Part shown: piece after piece, positions 1 through 13,028 of the stretch
Layout: each line of letters opens with the position of its first letter
How positions within the stretch are numbered: position 1 is the first letter of the stretch
NCBI RefSeq assembly: GCF_018812025.1
Contig: NC_063049.1
Location: 7,770,102-7,834,101 of the forward strand
DNA: 64,000 bases
Direction of reading: 5' to 3'
Source of the DNA: Megalobrama amblycephala
Taxonomy: Eukaryota; Chordata; Actinopteri; Cypriniformes; Xenocyprididae
Made by a program: the position numbers and the translations under genes
Notes under the pieces: model-generated
Database searches by the model: none
The model's input: the letters and a program-made list of their open reading frames with translations, nothing else
What the model was told of the DNA's origin: nothing

Positions 1-123
1 GTACATGCAGTCTCAAAATGGCCATTATTGCCATAGACAAATCACTTGCATTTCTTGTCATGTTGGATTTAGGTTAAGTGCCTCTATTGAATATCTTTTG
101 TGTGTGTGTTTGTGCTTGAGTAG

Positions 124-1944
<1,821 letters not shown>

Positions 1945-2300
1945 AATGGCTTCCATGTTCTGTGGAGTCCAACCAGAACTGACATCGTCCTCAAGTGTCT
2001 TGTTAATTGTTGACGTGATTCACAAAGCTTCCTTAAAACCTGCTGCAGGTTCATTTTGAGTAGACGGTTGGGAGTCTACATGATCTTAATAAATTTGCAT
2101 TGTTTTAAATGTATTTTTAATTTTTCAAAGGGAGTGGTTTTATCTCTGTACTGTATTGGTTACTTTGAAAACTGTTGGCTGCAATACTTGTTCTTGTTTT
2201 TACCATCTTTTTAATCGGTATGTTCTTCCGACGCTGTTTTGACTGCGCAATGTTCTGCTGTAGTAATGGAATAAAACTTGTGCTTTTTCATTTCTGTCTT
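1945..2300 (+). terminator. cdca7: cdca7 3' UTR with two poly(A) signals
   Basis: The 3' UTR follows the TAA at 1942-1944. AATAAA hexamers lie at 2088-2093 and 2270-2275. The second is followed by a T/GT-rich stretch, a typical downstream element, so cleavage near 2290-2300 is the likely main 3' end, with the first signal giving a shorter form. The exact cleavage sites are inferred. Confidence 0.7.
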
Positions 2301-2443
2301 TATGGGTCAATGAATGTTCAAGAGTAAAATATGTATTCATGTTGGTTTTGTTTTTAAATCTTATACCATTTTTCAACTAGATTTGAAGTTAAAATGGTGC
2401 AGTCAAGTATTTGTCTGTGTCTTCAGTTGATTTATGTGCACAT

Positions 2444-2570
2444 GTAGCGTTGCAGTACTTTTGAAACAGTCATCAGGGTATCTGCAGGGTTTGTTTTTAA
2501 AAAAAATAAAAATAAAAAATAAACCCTGCAGATACCCTGATGACTGTTTCAAAAGTACTGAAACGCTGCA
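2444..2570. repeat. Near-perfect inverted repeat (hairpin), ~50-bp arms
   Basis: The left arm 2444-2492 and right arm 2521-2570 are reverse complements with only a few differences. They are separated by a 28-base A/T-rich loop. Both arms share the core CATCAGGGTATCTGCAGGG (top strand, left arm). It lies ~150 bp past the likely cdca7 3' end and abuts the TTAA element at 2579. It could be a palindromic MITE or a foldback remnant; no target duplication is evident. Confidence 0.85.
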
Positions 2571-2578
2571 CAAATTAA

Positions 2579-3449
2579 AGGTGCCCTAGAACCAGTTTTT
2601 ACAAGAGGTAATATAAGTCTAAGGTGTCCCCTGAATGTGTCTGAAGTTTCAGCTCAAAATACCAGGCTGCGGCCCCTTTAAATCGCGCGTGCTCCGGGCT
2701 CTCAGCTATAATACAGTGCATTTTCAAAGTTCACACAGCTAATATAACCCTCAAATGGATCTTTACAACAATACTGCATGCATGCTTTGGATCATGTGAG
2801 TATAGTATTTATTTGGATGTTTACATTTGATTCTGAATGAGTTTGATTGTGCTCCGTGGCTAAAGCTAACATTACACACTGTTGGAGAGATTTATAAAGA
2901 ATGAAGTTGTTTATGAATTATACAGACTGCAAGTGTTTAAAAATGAAAATGGCGACGGCTCTCTTGTCTCCGTGAATACAGTAGGAAACAATGGTAACTT
3001 TAACCACATTTAACAGTACATTAGCAACATGTTAACGAAACATTTAGAAAAACGATTCACAAATATCACTAAAAATATCATATCATGGATCATGTCAGTT
3101 ATTATTGCTCCATCTGCCATTTTTCGCTATTGTTCTTGCTTGCTTACCTAGTCTGATGATTCAGCTGTGCACAGATCCAGACGTTAATACTGGCTGCCCT
3201 TGTCTAATGCCTTGAACATGAGCTGGCATATGCAAATATTGGGGGCGTACATATTAATGATCCCGACTGTTATGTAACAGTCGGTGTTATGTTGAGATTC
3301 GCCTGTTCTTCGGAGGTCTTTTAAACAAATGAGATTTACACAAGGAGGAAACAATGGAGTTTGAGACTCACTGTATGTAATTTTCCATGTACTGAATTCT
3401 TGTTATTTATCTATGCCAAGATAAATTCATTTTTGATTCTAGGGCACCT
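2579..3449. mobile_element. TTAA-flanked non-autonomous DNA transposon (piggyBac-like target site)
   Basis: TTAA lies at 2575-2578 and 3450-3453. The ends are inverted repeats: AGGTGCCCTAGAA on the left and TTCTAGGGCACCT on the right. No transposase ORF is present in the 871 bp. A TTAA duplication with such termini fits piggyBac-type mobilisation, but superfamily assignment is inference. The interior contains a short inverted pair near 3266-3290 (CCGACTGTTA ... TAACAGTCGG). Confidence 0.8.
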
Positions 3450-3453
3450 TTAA

Positions 3454-4571
3454 TACCATACAGGCAGAATAGGGCAATGTATATGGAAACATTCATTTGT
3501 AAACTGTTTGTAAAACCCATGATTTAAACCACTTTACAGTTCAAATAATACAGGTACAATTATAGATTAAAACACATTTCAGACATTTTTTTTTAAGACT
3601 GATTGAATCAAAAAGTTGGAGATTATTGTTAACTGGCGAGACTTAACACAAGCGATTTTGTTAAAGCACAATAAGACGCAGAAGAGAACTCAATTCTGTA
3701 TTTGCACGCTGTCTGAAAACACACACATCTTATTGTGCTTCTACATGGTCAAATACACACACAAATATGTCTAACTGCCCATCTTGGTGAGTGTATGCCT
3801 GAACACAGCTGGTTATGTCTTAGGTAAACAATTAGGGAAAAATTGTTAATATATTGGATGTGTCCATTAGGTCTGACAGCAGCCTAATAAACCTTCATTT
3901 GCATATTATTGGATCTATTGTATTTATTTGTCCTATCACTTGTAATTAGAATGTTTACGTAGCCTACAGAAGTATCTACTGCAATCTTGAGAACTTTTTA
4001 CATACATTGGTTAAGCTAGTACTTTTTACTGTGGTAATAAAAGTGACAATTTTATTTAAACAGGATGGCAAATTTTAATGAGGCCAAAAGACAAAAAATA
4101 TTTCTAACCTATTAGAAGGAGTAGTTAATATGCCAAAAATGACAAAAACAATTGAATCACATCAGATCCACCAATAGAAAACCACCACCATCCAATCAAT
4201 TCCCAATGGACAAAATCAAGCCCTATTTTATGTAATTTCTAGACCTGGAAAAGTAATGTAAATTACTAAAATCTTAAAACTCTATGAGCATTTTTATAAT
4301 TAACATATGTTTTGTAAATAAAATGTCCTTATCTTTAAAGTATATCACAAACAACTGGAAAAGTCATGGGGTGTTCATATATTATTTTTTGACAATGAGG
4401 GTCCTTGGAGTCAAAAAAAGTTCTACAGGGTTCATCTCTGGAATGTTCCCTGATCATGGCTTTCTCAGGGAGAAAATGGTTTCCAACATTTCCATTTCCA
4501 ACACACATATATATATATAAAACATGCCAAGTTACCTGGGTTATAGCACATTAATATATTTATATGCATTA
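3454..4571. other. Unassigned AT-rich intergenic stretch
   Basis: No gene, RNA or clear repeat boundary was recognised. The 78-codon frame at 4284-4520 has no recognisable protein features and looks like chance. Confidence 0.6.
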
Positions 4572-4579
4572 AAATATTA

Positions 4580-4939
4580 GGACCCACTTTATATTAAGTG
4601 GCCTTAACTACTATGTACTTACATTTAAATTAATCATTTGATACAATGCACTTATTGTGTTTTTACATTGTACTTATATCTTAAAAACACCTGCATGTAA
4701 TTACATCTGTAATTAATTTCTGTAATTACATTTATAATTACACTGTTGACCCATCCCTTAACCCTTACCCCTACCCTTAAACCTACCCATACCACCAAAG
4801 CTTTCCCTAACCTTACCCGTATCCCACCCCAAAAGCTGCAAAAGTGTTTTGCAATTCAATATGAACCCAATAAGTACATTGTACTTATTTTTTGATGTAA
4901 GTACTTAGTAGTTAAGGCCACTTAATATAAAGTGGGACC
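4580..4939. mobile_element. 360-bp MITE with ~45-bp TIRs and 8-bp target duplication
   Basis: The left end GGACCCACTTTATATTAAGT matches the right end in reverse complement over ~45 bp with two differences. AAATATTA occurs immediately outside both ends (4572-4579 and 4940-4947), giving a perfect 8-bp target duplication. That size suggests a hAT-like or Merlin-like transposase, though the termini are not classic hAT. The middle (about 4750-4830) holds degenerate telomere-like CCCTTAACCCTTACCC runs. Confidence 0.88.
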
Positions 4940-5289
4940 AAATATTAATATTAATTTCATTTTATAAAAAAAAAAAAAAAATACAGGTTAATATCAGGTG
5001 CTTTTTTTTTATAGATTAGGACACAAAAACAAGAGTCGGGATTCTGTGATTCCCATATTTACCATATTAATGGAGAACCTCCTCTTACATCTGACAGAAC
5101 AGCCCCAACCAAACATTTCATATTACAGCAGTGAATCCGCCTCAACATCTATTTCAGCAGAAATTCAATCAGAAAAGAATATTGCGGTTATTTGAACATG
5201 CCCTTAGCTCTTGCCCCTCTGTGCCCCTGTGGGTTAAGAGGGCATAAGGAGGGGGAAGGGGGGGGCTATTACCACGACCCCCCAACCGG

Positions 5290-5470
5290 AGCCCTGCAGA
5301 GGAGAGTGAAAGCGCTGTGATATACTGCAGTCTGCTCGTATCCCTCATTAGAGAGCTGCCACTAATGGTGTGGAAATAATTAGCAGACTCTAATGGGAAA
5401 TCTTATACCTGTGAATCATTTTTCCCTGTTAAAGCTCTTTCACAACCCTCAGCTCAATCGTTCTTTCCTT
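5290..5470. promoter_or_regulatory. Candidate conserved non-coding element (TAAT-rich)
   Basis: A high-complexity block between repeats with several homeodomain-type TAAT/ATTA cores (for example CTCATTAGAG, CACTAATGG, AATAATTAGC, CTCTAATGGG). This texture is usual for developmental enhancers near regulatory deserts. There is no direct evidence of conservation or activity. Confidence 0.3.
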
Positions 5471-5534
5471 TTTTCCTTCCTCTTCAGATCACCATGGATT
5501 TGCGGATTTCTGATATTAAACGTCCCTTTAGTAT

Positions 5535-6669
5535 AGGCCAATTCACCCTGCACAGACAAACGCCAACAAACACGTCTGTCGGAGTTTGTTGGATCAGTAT
5601 GTTACCCGTCGCCGCTTATTGGCATTGGTCCGAGTTTGATTTCACCCGACTGAACATGTTCAATCGCCGTTTGTCGGGTCTTTGAATGTCTGAGCAGTGT
5701 GATATGATTTTCCAACAAACACCAACAAACTCTGACGTACTCTAATGTAAACATCCTTTATTGATATGAAAATACCCCAAATCTCACGAAAATCACATAC
5801 AAATCATATACTATCGTATTGTGTGTGTTTATTAGCTTCATGTTTCATGCATAGAAACATTTCTCTGGAAAATGAAAACACAAACAGAGCGCAGGAAGCC
5901 GCCAATGGTTATAAGATCGCATAAATCAGTTGATTATGAATAGAAATGATGATTCTAACTAGCTTGTGTAAGTATATCATTATTTTGTATATCATCATAA
6001 GTATGCGCAGTTTTAGACTTTTGGAAGCCCTAACAGTGATGCTGCCAATTTAGCGATTTTGTTGCTAGATTTAGCGATTTCCCTGCCTCTTTTGAGACTT
6101 TTTCAAAAGCCTAGCGACTTCTTGGACAAACCTTATCTAAATTCCATGACTCGCCCACTGATCTATATTTATATTAATATAGATCTGTGGACTCACAAGT
6201 ATGACGTCATCTAGCGACATTTAGCGTCTGAAAGCAACTTTGCCTAACACAGTGCTGCCGTGTGAACACAAATAAACCACAGCAGATGTGACTGAATATG
6301 AATGCGTTTCAAAATATCATAAATCCTGACATAAATTAAGAAATTGCTGTCACTGCAACTGAATTTTTATCACAAACAGAGAACAAATATCGAAGCTGGA
6401 GTATTAATCTTTCTAATGAAAGATTTGTTTGTTCAGATCAACTGCAGTTCCTTGGTATGCACCCCGTCTTTCCTGTCACAGCAACCACAGCTTCACCCAC
6501 AACCTCTTTCGTTTTATATGCCCTCTTTTCAGGTGAAAAATGAAACATAAAGACATTCTGACTAGAAGTTTGTCGGTGTCTGTTAGGGCAGTGTGAACGT
6601 GACAGTTGTTTTTCATAAAATTCTAAATCCAACGGCCAACCTGATTGTCTGTGTTTGTTGGCCTTTGTC
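5535..6669. mobile_element. Probable non-autonomous DNA transposon with subterminal inverted repeats
   Basis: Near the left end GACAAACGCCAACAAACAC (from 5555) is matched in inverted orientation near the right end by GTGTTTGTTGGCCTTTGTC (ending 6669). A second pair relates the left TTCACCCTGCACAGACAAAC to the right segment around 6570-6600. No transposase frame is visible and the exact ends and target duplication were not resolved. A short duplicated TTTAGCGATTT motif lies near 6050-6080. Confidence 0.55.
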
Positions 6670-6792
6670 TTTTTTAGGATACTGTATTTTAAACATAAGC
6701 TTTACAGGTCTTTTTACTGAACAGTGATTTTCGTGCTTTTTTCAGTGAACCATAAAGAAATTTTGCACATACACCTGTGAAACAGTCCTTAA

Positions 6793-7082
6793 AGGATTAG
6801 TCCACTTTCAAATAAAATGTTCCTGATAATTTACTCACCCCCATGTCATCCAAGATGTTCATGTCTTTCTTTCGTCAGTCGAAAAGAAATTAAGGTTTTT
6901 GATGAAAACATTCCAGGATTATTCTCCTTATAGTGGACTTCAATGGACTCCAGACAGTTGAAGGTCAAAATGACAGTTTCAGTGCAGCTTCAAAGGGCTT
7001 TAAATGATACCAGACGAGGAATAAGAGTCTTATCTAGCGAAACGATTATCATGAAAATTTTATTTGAAAGTGGACTAATCCT
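6793..7082. mobile_element. 290-bp TTAA-flanked MITE
   Basis: TTAA lies at 6789-6792 and 7083-7086. The termini are inverted: AGGATTAGTCCACTTTCAAA at the left and its complement at the right (TTTGAAAGTGGACTAATCCT). A related, oppositely oriented copy ends at 36094. Confidence 0.88.
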
Positions 7083-7086
7083 TTAA

Positions 7087-8580
7087 GACACTAACAGATG
7101 GTAGACAATTAAGGTCACAGTTCCAATAACTTAAGAGACCTTTCTACTGACTCTGAAAAACACCTGGAGAAAGACGCCAAGGCTCTCTGATCACCTGCGT
7201 GAACATGCCATAGTCCTGCTGCAGGAGGCATGAGGACTGCAGATGTGAACAGAGCAATAAACTGCAATGTCTGTAATGTAAGACACCAAAGACAGTGCTA
7301 CAGAGAGACATGAAGGACAAAAATAAATAAATAAAATAAAATAGTAGTTGGAAGTGAGAGGATGCTTCTTTTTTTGCTGAGTACCATGGACAGTATTACC
7401 ATCATTGTATGGTCCAGCAATTAAATCTGTGGGATGCTGTATGGTTTCAAACAGTGATAGATGCTTTCTTACCCAAAGTGACCACAGTGCACATGACTTT
7501 TGTCTAGTTGAACATCCTGAGATCTTGATCAGTGGTGATACTTCCTCTCAGCAATCCTTCAGTTTCCATCTGCAGGATTTCATCTGAGGCTATGCAAAAA
7601 CAACATGCAACATGAAACAAGTGATCATTGTTATTAAAGTACTTTTTAATGCTCTCTGCTCGCTCGGTCAGCCACATTGGAAATTTCTCATACCCCTTCG
7701 TTTGAAGTGAGGTCCCGAAAAATCTTCGTTTGAAGGGCTACCTACAAATCCTGACAGGGTTCTGGAAAGGTTCTCTCAAAGTTATGAACAAACGTGCTTC
7801 CAGTAGCATTAATAGAACGTTCGTTATCTGGTCTCACAATGTTAGCACAAAAATGTTATTTACATTCATGAATCGAACGTTCAGAGAACATTCGGAAATA
7901 ACGTTTTCAATACTTAATGGGAAGGTTAGCGTTAGCTGGGAATTGGGAAAACACTTTCAGGTACGAATGGCTTCACTTATTCAAGTAGCAGACAGTTTTT
8001 TCTCAAAGTTACCTCACCACAAGTAGGCTAGCCTTTATTTTCAATTGTTTGCAGATGAATATCCACTTCATCCAGCGCTGTTTGTTCTCTGTGTTATTCA
8101 GGATCTCGTTGCTGTCTATTTGTCTGGCCATTTCACTATAAAGAACCTAAAAACAATGACCACTTCACGAATGGTTGGCATAGCTAGTTCGCATGGCATA
8201 CGCCAAATACGGGACACACATAAGCTAAGAGCTGAAGTTTTAAGAATTTCACTTCCATTTTAATTTCTAAGTTATGGCTTATGCCAAGGTATCATAGTTT
8301 TACAGTTGGTATTTTAGCAGGAACTACTGGTACAAAGATGATTTTTATTATTATTAGTGGACTTACATGGCATGTCAGTCAGTGCTGGTCTCTTTTGTCA
8401 GTTCAGGCTAATGTCATGTTTCATGCCTATTTTTCCCAGAACGAGTTTTTAATTCTGAGAGTGAATCTTTTCGGATCTGCAGGAAACAAACGCTTCAAAA
8501 GTATTTATTTGCATAATAAAGATGCACTCGAAAATACTGGTATTAAATACCAATGATCATCCACTTTAGGGTGATGAATA
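7087..8580. other. Intergenic; possible degraded repeats, no gene
   Basis: The 7.69-7.75 kb part has the word CTTCGTTTGAAG twice (the interval reads like an old interspersed repeat), and 7.86-7.95 kb is rich in GAACGTTC-like words common in fish repeats. Small frames (7730-8026, 8045-8263, 8281-8556) show no domain or initiation context and are regarded as chance. Confidence 0.5.
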
Positions 8581-8930
8581 TTTAGGGAAATAATTGTTTA
8601 CGACGCTCGAGCGTCGAGCTGATCTGGTAATCAGGCTATGAAATACAATATTTATTCATTAGAGCGAACTTAATGAGGCCTCGCGGCGCTAATTATGAAA
8701 AGCAGCGTAGCGCTAAATGAGCGCGAGAGAGACGGCGCGTGCGAGGGAGCGCGCGCGCTTTCTTACCTGTTCCCCGCGCTGCAGGGTCAGTGGGCATCAC
8801 AGAGCTCTGCGTGATTATATGCGATGGCCCCATAAACACTGCAGCATTGCAGCACGGACTGGCAGAGGCAGGAGTGGTCGTGACTGCCGTTGTATCCGTG
8901 ATTAATAATTATGTAGAATATTGAGTATTT
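8581..8930. promoter_or_regulatory. CpG-rich candidate regulatory element with a 16-bp perfect palindrome
   Basis: CpG and GC content rise sharply against an AT-rich background (about 8595-8790, for example GAGGCCTCGCGGCGCTAATT). The segment starts with the perfect palindrome CGACGCTCGAGCGTCG (8601-8616), followed by TAAT-type homeodomain cores. It could be a CpG-island promoter of an unannotated non-coding RNA or a conserved enhancer. No open frame of note is present. Confidence 0.4.
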
Positions 8931-10777
8931 ATTATGGGGCCCTTTCATTGCGCATTGTTCAGATGTGTGCTTCTGTTTGCCTGTTGAGAAGAGAGACCAG
9001 AAGAGCAAATTGCTCCCACAATCTCCCGCGGTTAAACATTGATTGAAAGAGCAGGAGGAAAAGAAGGGGTGAAATTAGATTTCTAGTCGCTTTATAGGAG
9101 TATAGTAGAATACTGAGTATAATAAGATATGTTTTCCTTTATTAAAGAGATAAGAGTATTTTAAAATATATTGTAGGATGCATAATGTTAGCTCTCACAT
9201 TGACTGACTATAATGGAATGCCAGCATGCTGCCATTTGCAGAATAATGCCTACTTAAAATAATAATAATAATATGTGACAACATGCAATGATACATGTAA
9301 AAAAATCATTTATTCCCAAAATAATAATTGCATGCAACATGCAAATGATGAGGTCATGTGACAACAATGCAGTTTGAAATGTTTCTCCTTGCGTATGCAT
9401 ATTGTTTTATTGTTGTTATTATTATTATTATTTTATATAGCAAGCAGCATGTAGTCTAACTGTGTTCAGTAGCAAGTAGGCACTTTGAACATATCCGACG
9501 AGTCAAGAATAAGAAGTTAAAATTCATGATTGATATTACTTCTGCTTCATTTGTCACACTGGATAAGTCCCATGAAGTGTGCTCTGTGTTATACTGCACA
9601 TTTTGGCAAATGCATTGGGTCATTCTACATGCATACATATTATTTGCATACTATGCACTGTGTGTAAGAGTACTCTATGCCATTTCAGACATCTCAAGAG
9701 AAGGTCATAGCTCTCTGGACTGGACTGGACCGCATGCTGATCGCCTGCAGTGTGTCTGAGGTTGGTGGGAGTTGGATGACAAGTCCCCATCAGTACTGGC
9801 CCAGCTCTGCGTGCTGATGCTAACAGGCGTTTGTGTCAGAGACATTATCAGGGAGAGACGCCCGACTTCAGTGGTTCCATCTCACAGGAAATTGCTAACT
9901 CACCCTAACAAAAGAAAGCACAAGTGCACTCACAGTGCAGTCCTCAGAGCAAGCCAGATAAGATGACATTATAAATAGTGAATTTCTAGAGAAGGAGGTG
10001 TTGGGGGGGGGACTGAACTTCTCAATTCTGATACTCTCTCTCTCTCATTCTTGCTCTCTCCCCTGTGACATTAAGGCTGTCTGAGAGACTTTGAAAAGCA
10101 ATTTGAAAAAGCGCCTCATGTCTTGAATAATATCACAGGAGGATGTACGTGATAATATATAGATTTAGAAATAAGATTAAAGAAAAAAGGTATAAGTACA
10201 TTTGGTGCACAGCCACATTCTAAAATGTAAAACACAGCAATATATAAGGAGAATAGCTAAATCATCTAGTGCTAAAATATTTCTATTGTAATATTACTGA
10301 CCACTACTTAATAATTAGAAATGCATATACACAGAGACCATTAGTTTATGGGTTTCAGTAATGAATAGTGGCTATTCCTGAAGTCGCTGAGGAAGTGCTG
10401 TGCCGTGTTGCTCCTGGAGGGGGAGCTCTGATACAGCACACTTTCTGAGCACCTGTGTCAGAGACGGACTCACTAGAGCTGGACAAGCTGGACATTTACA
10501 CCCTTATTATAGTCTGAATTGTGGGAGTACATAAACGTCTTATATTTGTAGTCTAAAATTATATCATTGACCAAGAGGGTTTTGGCCACCAAAAGGGAAA
10601 TTATATTTTAGGCTAGACATCTTGCTGGTCATTGACAACCAACTTTGGTCAAACTTTAGTTGAAACTTTTAAATAATACAAAACAATAAATGTTTTAAAA
10701 GATTATGTTATGTTTAGAGGACAGAAATCAGGTTTCCAGTTGCTTTATACACTGCAAAATTTCCACCTATTTCCACA
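8931..10777. other. Intergenic, mostly single-copy-looking, no gene
   Basis: Contains small ATT/TTA trinucleotide runs (9411-9432) and a higher-complexity patch at 10370-10490 that may be conserved. No coding or RNA gene recognised; frames up to 77 codons lack features. Confidence 0.5.
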
Positions 10778-12784
10778 TAAAGGTTATAAGGTTATTTCAC
10801 CCCCAAAAAAAGAGAATTCTGTCATTAATTACTCACCCTCACATCATTCCAAACCTGTAAGACTTTGGTTCATCTTCGAAACACAAATGTAGAGCTTTTA
10901 AATGAAATCTGCGAGCTTTCTGTCCCTCTATTGACAGTCAATACCACTTTGATGCTTCAAAATGTTCATAAAGAAATCGTAAAACCCATACATATGATTT
11001 GAGTGGTTTAGTTCACATTATCTGAAGAGACTTGATCACTTTATATGATGGACAGATTTAATTTGGGCTTTTATTCACATATAAACATTCATCAACACAC
11101 ACAGCAGTTGTAGTAAATGGTAACTCAAACATGTTTGCTTGACGTGCAAGAACCAATGAGGTTCATTCTTGAGTGTTACGCAGCATGTTTGAGCTTCAGC
11201 AAGAACCAATGAGGTTCATTCTCATTTTAGGCAGCACATTTGAGCTTCAGCAAGAACCAATGAGGTTCATTCTCATGTGTTACACAGCACATTTGAGCTT
11301 TAGCAAGAACCAATGAGGTTCATTCTTGTGTTACGCAGCACGATTGAGCTTCAGCAAGAACCAATGAGGTTCATTCTCATTTTAGACAGCACATTTGAGC
11401 TTCAGCAAGAACCAATGAGGTTCATTCTTGTGTTACGCAGCACATTTGAAGATCCACAAGAACCAATGAGGTTCATTCTCGTGTTACGCAGCACATTTGA
11501 GCTTTAGCAAGAACCAATGAGGTTCATTCTCGTGTTACGCAGCACATTTGAGCTTTAGCAAGAACCAATGAGGTTCATTCTTGTGTGTTACGCAGCATGT
11601 TTGAGCTTTTGCAAGAACCAATGAGGTTCATTCTCGTGTTACGCAGCACATTTGAAGATCCACAAGAACCAATGAGGTTCATTCTCGTGTTACGCAGCAC
11701 ATTTGAGCTTTAGCAAGAACCAATGAGGTTCATTCTTGTGTGTTACGCAGCATGTTTGAGCTTTTGCAAGAACCAATGAAGTTCATTCTCGTGTTACGCA
11801 GCACATTTGAAGATCCACAAGAACCAATGAGGTTCATTCTCATGTTACGCAGCACATTTGAGTTTTAGCAAGAACCAATGAGGTTCATTCTCATGTGTTA
11901 CGCAGCACATTTGAGCTTTAGCAAGAACCAATGAGGTTCATTCTCATGTGTTACGCAGCACATTTGAAGATCCACAAGAACCAATGAGGTTCATTCTCGT
12001 GTTACGCAGCACGTTTGAAGATCCGCAAGAACCAATGAGGTTCATTTGAGCTTCAGCAAGAACCAATGAGATCCATTCTCATGTGTTACGCAGCACGTTT
12101 GAGCTTCAGCAAGAACCAGTGAGGTTCATTCTCGTGTGTTACGCAGCACATTTGAGCTTCAGCAAGAAAGAAATGAGGTTCATTCTCATGTTACGCAGCA
12201 CGATTGAGCTTCAGCAAGAACCAATGAGGTTCATTCTCCTGTTACGCAGCACGTTTGAGCTTCAGCAAGAACCAGTGAGGTTCATTCTCGTGTGTTATGC
12301 AGCACATTTGAAGATCCGCAAGAACCAGTGAGGTTCATTCTTGTGTTACGCAGCATTTTTGAGCTTCAGCAAGAACCAATGAGGTTTGTTCTCGTGTTAT
12401 GCAGCATGTTTGAGCTTCCATAAAAACCAATGTGGTTCATTCTTGTGCGTCAAGCAGATTCAATTGAGCTTCAGTTTATGTTCACTGATGAATGTTTATA
12501 TATGAATAAAAGCCAAATTCTGTTCATCATATAAAGCGATCGTGTCTCATAAGAAAATTTTGACTAAACCACTCAATTCATATGGATTAGTTTTACAACT
12601 TTGAAGCAATAAAATGGTAGTTGTGTAGCTGTCTGTGGTGAGACAGAATCTCTCAAATTTTATTAAAAATATCTTCATTTGTGTTTTAAAAATTAACAAA
12701 AGCCTTACTGGTCTGGAACAACATGAGGGTGAGTAATTGATGACTTTTTTTTTTCTTTCATTTTTTGTGTTAACTAACCCTTTA
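10778..12784. mobile_element. Long-TIR DNA element whose centre is an expanded minisatellite
   Basis: The left ~330 bp (10,778-11,110) and right ~330 bp (12,450-12,784) are imperfect reverse complements. For example the left has CATATAAACATTCATCAAC-like sequence and the right has GATGAATGTTTATATATGAA. Ends resemble TAAAGG...CCCTTTA, a decayed TTAA-type terminus. The array in the middle replaces any coding region. A partial copy of the right arm is at 15,218-15,425. Confidence 0.8.
11144..12446. repeat. ~51-bp minisatellite, about 26 units
   Basis: Each unit contains CAAGAACCAATGAGGTTC followed by ATTCTCGTGTTACGCAGCAC and a short link reading TTTGAGCTTCAG or TTTGAAGATCCA. Periods are 49-53 bp. 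Units fall into at least two link subtypes that are interleaved, showing past unequal exchange. Variants at CTCGTG/CTCATG/CTTGTG and GCACG/GCACA/GCATG are CpG-decay type. Short frames across it are not genes. Confidence 0.95.
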
Positions 12785-12900
12785 CATTTTTAAGTAGAAA
12801 CAACTTGTTCATTTAAGTCATTTCAACTTCAATTATATTAAAATGACTTAAATCGTGTTAAATCTTGTATAACTTAAAAAAAGTTGAAACTGTGAAATTT
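12785..12900. repeat. Fragment of a short AAGTCA/TTAAGT-type interspersed repeat
   Basis: Words such as TTAAGTCATTTCAACTT recur in a related fragment at 22,015-22,195. Short, AT-rich and internally palindromic; class not assigned. Confidence 0.45.
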
Positions 12901-12924
12901 TGATGAAAGTAATGAAAAAACATC

Positions 12925-13028
<104 letters not shown>

